DNA of 37,018 bases, taken from the NCBI RefSeq assembly GCF_023074175.1, contig NZ_JADPKS010000106.1, forward strand, positions 1 through 37,018, in the 5' to 3' direction. Below, in pieces: positions 35,505 to 37,018 of the stretch (its first letter is position 1; the number at the start of each line of letters is the position of its first letter). The stretch is from Bradyrhizobium sp. 139. Its GTDB lineage: Bacteria > Pseudomonadota > Alphaproteobacteria > Rhizobiales > Xanthobacteraceae. The position numbers were made by a program, and so were the translations under genes. The notes beneath the pieces are model-generated. The model had not been told where the DNA came from, did no database searches, and saw nothing but the letters and a program-made list of their open reading frames with translations.

Positions 35505-35660
35505 TGGTTGGAGCGAGCATGGCCAGGGTGAGCCGCTGGCGAGCCGAAAGCCAACGATGACCGTCCCAAGGCCCACCGGGTGACCGCCGGTGTAGCCGGA
35601 TCGAGGCGCATGAGACAGTTCTTGCGCTGCTGAAGGAAACACCGGCCGATGCTCCGCTGC
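35505..35660 (+). mobile_element. IS630-family transposase fragment
   Basis: A short damaged piece. After VSRWRA, and with frame changes, it reads PTGDRR-like residues then SRIEAHETVLALLKETPADAPLQ, matching the N-terminal helix-turn-helix region of IS630 transposases (G-G-D-R-R-S-x-R-I-E-A-H-x-x-x-L-x-L-x-x-E-T-P-D). The rest of the element is absent. Confidence 0.5.
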
Positions 35661-35672
35661 AATGAAATATCG

Positions 35673-35709
35673 AGGCTATCGATTCATCTATTCAAAAAAC
35701 CGATAGCCT
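35673..35709. promoter_or_regulatory. 9-bp inverted repeat upstream of the aminotransferase fragment
   Basis: AGGCTATCG (35673-35681) and CGATAGCCT (35701-35709) flank a 19-base AT-rich spacer. Size, spacing and location 67 bases before the coding start suggest an operator for a LysR-type or similar dimeric regulator rather than a terminator, since no T-run follows and the loop is long. No regulator gene is in the window. Confidence 0.4.
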
Positions 35710-35775
35710 GATTGGTTGGGCAGGCTGAGGGCGAGTAGAGGTTATGAGATACTTCTCTATGTCGTAGGTATTGTC

Positions 35776-36093
35776 TTGTCCCTCCTTGCAGAACGCCTGA
35801 AGGTCGTCCGCCCCTCCGAAACGAAAGCCATGACCGCTCGTGCGGCGGAGCTGCGCGAGCAGGGCACCGATGTCATCACGCTCAGTCAGGGTGAACCGGA
35901 TTTCAACACACCCTCAGCCGTGTGCGAAGCCGGCATCCGGGCTATCCGCGACGGGCGGACGAAGTACACGGCGGTCGCCGGAATCAAAGCGCTTCGCGAA
36001 GCGATCCGCAATAGCTTCAGCCGAGACCATGGACTCAACTACGGCATCGATCAGATCACGGTGGGCTGCGGAGCCAAGCAGGTCGTGTTCAAC
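35776..36093 (+). pseudogene. aatA: Aspartate aminotransferase, 3'-truncated by IS66
   Basis: The first about 106 residues of a class I PLP aminotransferase: LSLLAERLKVVRPSETKAMTARAAELREQGTDVITLSQGEPDFNTPSAVCEAGIRAIRDGRTKYTAVAGIKALREAIRNSFSRDHGLNY, ending CGAKQVVFN. GEPDFNTP and KYT-x-x-x-G-x-x-x-LREAI are hallmarks. The next codons, normally an Ala and the N-P-G-D-E-V segment, are replaced at about 36094 by IS66 sequence. The PLP lysine and everything C-terminal are lost. The start is taken as TTG 35776 (an in-frame alternative is TTG 35716), as no ATG fits the family N-terminus. Native reaction: aspartate plus 2-oxoglutarate to oxaloacetate plus glutamate. Confidence 0.83.
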
Positions 36094-36182
36094 GGCAAGC
36101 GTGGTGCTGAGGCCCTTCAGATTGTTTGTGCGCAGTCTTGTGAGCGCCGCTAGAAGAGTCATCTTCTGCAAGGGTGCTCACA

Positions 36183-36605
36183 ATGGACGACCATTCGGAC
36201 GACATAAGACGACCGCTGTCTCCGCGTGTCGAAGTGTATGCTGGAGTAGGCCGAAAGCAGTGGCCGGATGATTTGAAGGCCCAGATTGTCGCGGAAAGCC
36301 TCGAGCCAGGCGCGATTGTCACAGATGTCGCGCGTCGCCATGGGTGCCGGCCCCAGCAGGTGCACGACTGGCGGCGCCGGGCGCGTTTGGGCCAGTTGGT
36401 ACTGCCGGCTTCGGCGGACACGCTGTCGTTCGTGCCGGTGGTATCGGAATCGGCGCTACCGGCAGCCGCAGAGCCCACCGGGTCGCCGGAAGCAGCTGTT
36501 GTGACGGTTGAGCTCCAGGGGGCACGAGTTGAGGTGCGAGGGACGCCTGGCCTTGCTGTGTTGAGTGATGTGTTCTTGGCGCTTCGACGGACACGATCAT
36601 GCTGA
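36183..36605 (+). CDS. tnpA: IS66 TnpA (HTH protein)
   Basis: A 140-residue accessory protein of IS66: PRVEVYAGVGRKQWPDDLKAQIVAESLEPGAIVTDVARRHGCRPQQVHDWRRRARLGQL, an IS3/IS911-orfA-like helix-turn-helix, with a Pro/Ala/Glu-rich linker and a C-terminal strand (VTVELQGARVEVRGTPGLAVLSDVFLALRR). It is thought to bind the element's ends. ATG 36183 is chosen, with AAGG about 9 bases upstream; GTG 36174 is an in-frame alternative. Overlaps tnpB (ATGCTGA). Confidence 0.87.
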   Translation: MDDHSDDIRRPLSPRVEVYAGVGRKQWPDDLKAQIVAESLEPGAIVTDVARRHGCRPQQVHDWRRRARLGQLVLPASADTLSFVPVVSESALPAAAEPTGSPEAAVVTVELQGARVEVRGTPGLAVLSDVFLALRRTRSC

Positions 36606-36952
36606 CGGCTCCCGCTGGCCTCATGATTTACGTTGCGACCCGACCTGTAGACTTCAGGAAGGGCGCGGATGGCCTGGCGCTGTTGGCGAAGGAGACGCTG
36701 GGCCACGATCCGATGAAGGGCGTGGCGGTGGTCTTCCGTGCGAAGCGCGCTGATCGGGTGAAGATCGTTGTCTGGGATGGTAGTGGCCTCGTGCTGTATT
36801 GGAAGCGGCTTGAGGGCAGCGCCTTCAAGTGGCCGCCGGTCGTTGACGGCGTCATGCGAATGAACGCCGCGCAGTTGTCGGCGCTTCTGGCCGGCATGGA
36901 TTGGACACGCATGCATGCACCTCGAATCCCGCAGCCGAAAGCACTTGCGTAG
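36599..36952 (+). CDS. tnpB: IS66 TnpB (Orf2 family)
   Basis: A 117-residue protein, nearly full length for IS66 Orf2: MIYVATRPVDFRKGADGLALLAKETLGHDPMKGVAVVFRAKRADRVKIVVWDGSGLVLYWKRLEGSAFKWPPV. The VDFRKG-x-D-G-L and K-I-x-x-W-D-x-x-G motifs identify it. The start overlaps the tnpA end by seven bases (ATGCTGA), indicating translational coupling. It is required for transposition together with TnpA and TnpC; the exact biochemical role is not established. Confidence 0.92.
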   Translation: MLTAPAGLMIYVATRPVDFRKGADGLALLAKETLGHDPMKGVAVVFRAKRADRVKIVVWDGSGLVLYWKRLEGSAFKWPPVVDGVMRMNAAQLSALLAGMDWTRMHAPRIPQPKALA

Positions 36953-37003
36953 GACATAAAGTCTTCGCTGCATCGGGGCGCGAAGCATGGCAGACTCGGG
37001 CCA

Positions 37004-37018
37004 ATGAGTGATTTGCCT
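37004..37018 (+). CDS. tnpC: IS66 transposase TnpC, first five codons only
   Basis: ATG AGT GAT TTG CCT opens 51 bases after tnpB, where the DDE transposase gene tnpC starts in IS66 elements. The window ends after five codons, so identity is by position only. CGGG precedes the ATG. Confidence 0.45.

Larger units (their letters stand above)
36095..37018 (+). mobile_element. IS66-family element, left part
   Basis: The left end is placed where the aminotransferase frame breaks, at GCAAGCGTGGTGCTGAGG, which resembles the GTAAGCG-type termini of IS66 elements. The leader contains a small hairpin (AGAAGA-GTCA-TCTTCT, about 36152-36167). Genes tnpA, tnpB and the beginning of tnpC follow in the standard order. 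The right end lies outside the window. Confidence 0.8.

Noticed and set aside
35673..35709. A nod box
   Set aside because: Apart from AT-richness and a partial dyad, the conserved nod box positions are not matched and no nod gene follows.

Overview
The window reads as accessory DNA, probably a symbiosis island or an old integrative and conjugative element (ICE), of a Bradyrhizobium-like alphaproteobacterium. This rests on the DUF3551, DUF6894 and 66-residue small proteins typical of that group, a FixK-like regulator, GC-rich codon use, fragments of five IS families (IS256, IS701, IS630, IS66, IS3/IS5-like relics), and an ICE regulation and transfer block resembling that of Mesorhizobium loti ICEMlSymR7A. 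The genus is inferred from recalled family resemblance, not from a search.

Layout. 1-1.8 kb: the 3' end of an IS256 element abuts panB, which has lost its first codons, followed by an intact panC. 2.5-4.5 kb: a methyl-accepting chemotaxis protein gene broken by one nonsense codon and three frameshifts. 5.5-9.9 kb: an acetyltransferase, small rhizobial genes, an S1/P1-type nuclease lacking an internal segment, and a DUF6894 protein, separated by gene-poor DNA. 9.9-12.2 kb (minus strand): an intact diaminopropionate ammonia-lyase, a frameshifted methyltransferase and an intact tRNA with anticodon CAU. 12.5-23.9 kb: a sulfone-sulfur acquisition region. It holds an SfnB-like flavin monooxygenase remnant, then, after a FixK-like regulator and a DUF3551 protein, an operon of an SfnG-like FMNH2 monooxygenase, a five-gene branched-chain-amino-acid-type ABC transporter and an acyl-CoA-dehydrogenase-like enzyme. 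Five of these seven operon and remnant enzymes or transporter parts are broken, so the pathway should be dead. 24-26 kb: MarR regulator, cold-shock protein and a small hypothetical protein. 26-27.5 kb: an IS701 remnant joined to an IS256 remnant.

27.7-35.5 kb is the most interesting part: an XRE regulator divergent from a DUF2285 protein (QseC/QseM-like), then an FseA-type activator gene in two frames that meet at a UUU-C slip site, the excisionase-like rdfS, a RepA-type initiator followed by three iteron-like repeats, a DUF2840 gene, the traF protease, a broken lytic transglycosylase and a VirD2-type relaxase broken twice. The control genes are open while the DNA-transfer genes are decayed, and parA, the coupling protein and the mating-pore genes are absent. 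35.5-37 kb: an IS630 fragment, an inverted repeat, and an aspartate aminotransferase cut after about 106 codons by an IS66 element that runs off the window.

Across the window, frameshifts occur together with single-base nonsense changes (for example CAG to TAG, AAG to TAG, TAC to TAA), which fits real decay better than sequencing error. Neighbouring long genes (dpaL, the second permease, the binding protein, the initiator) are fully open.
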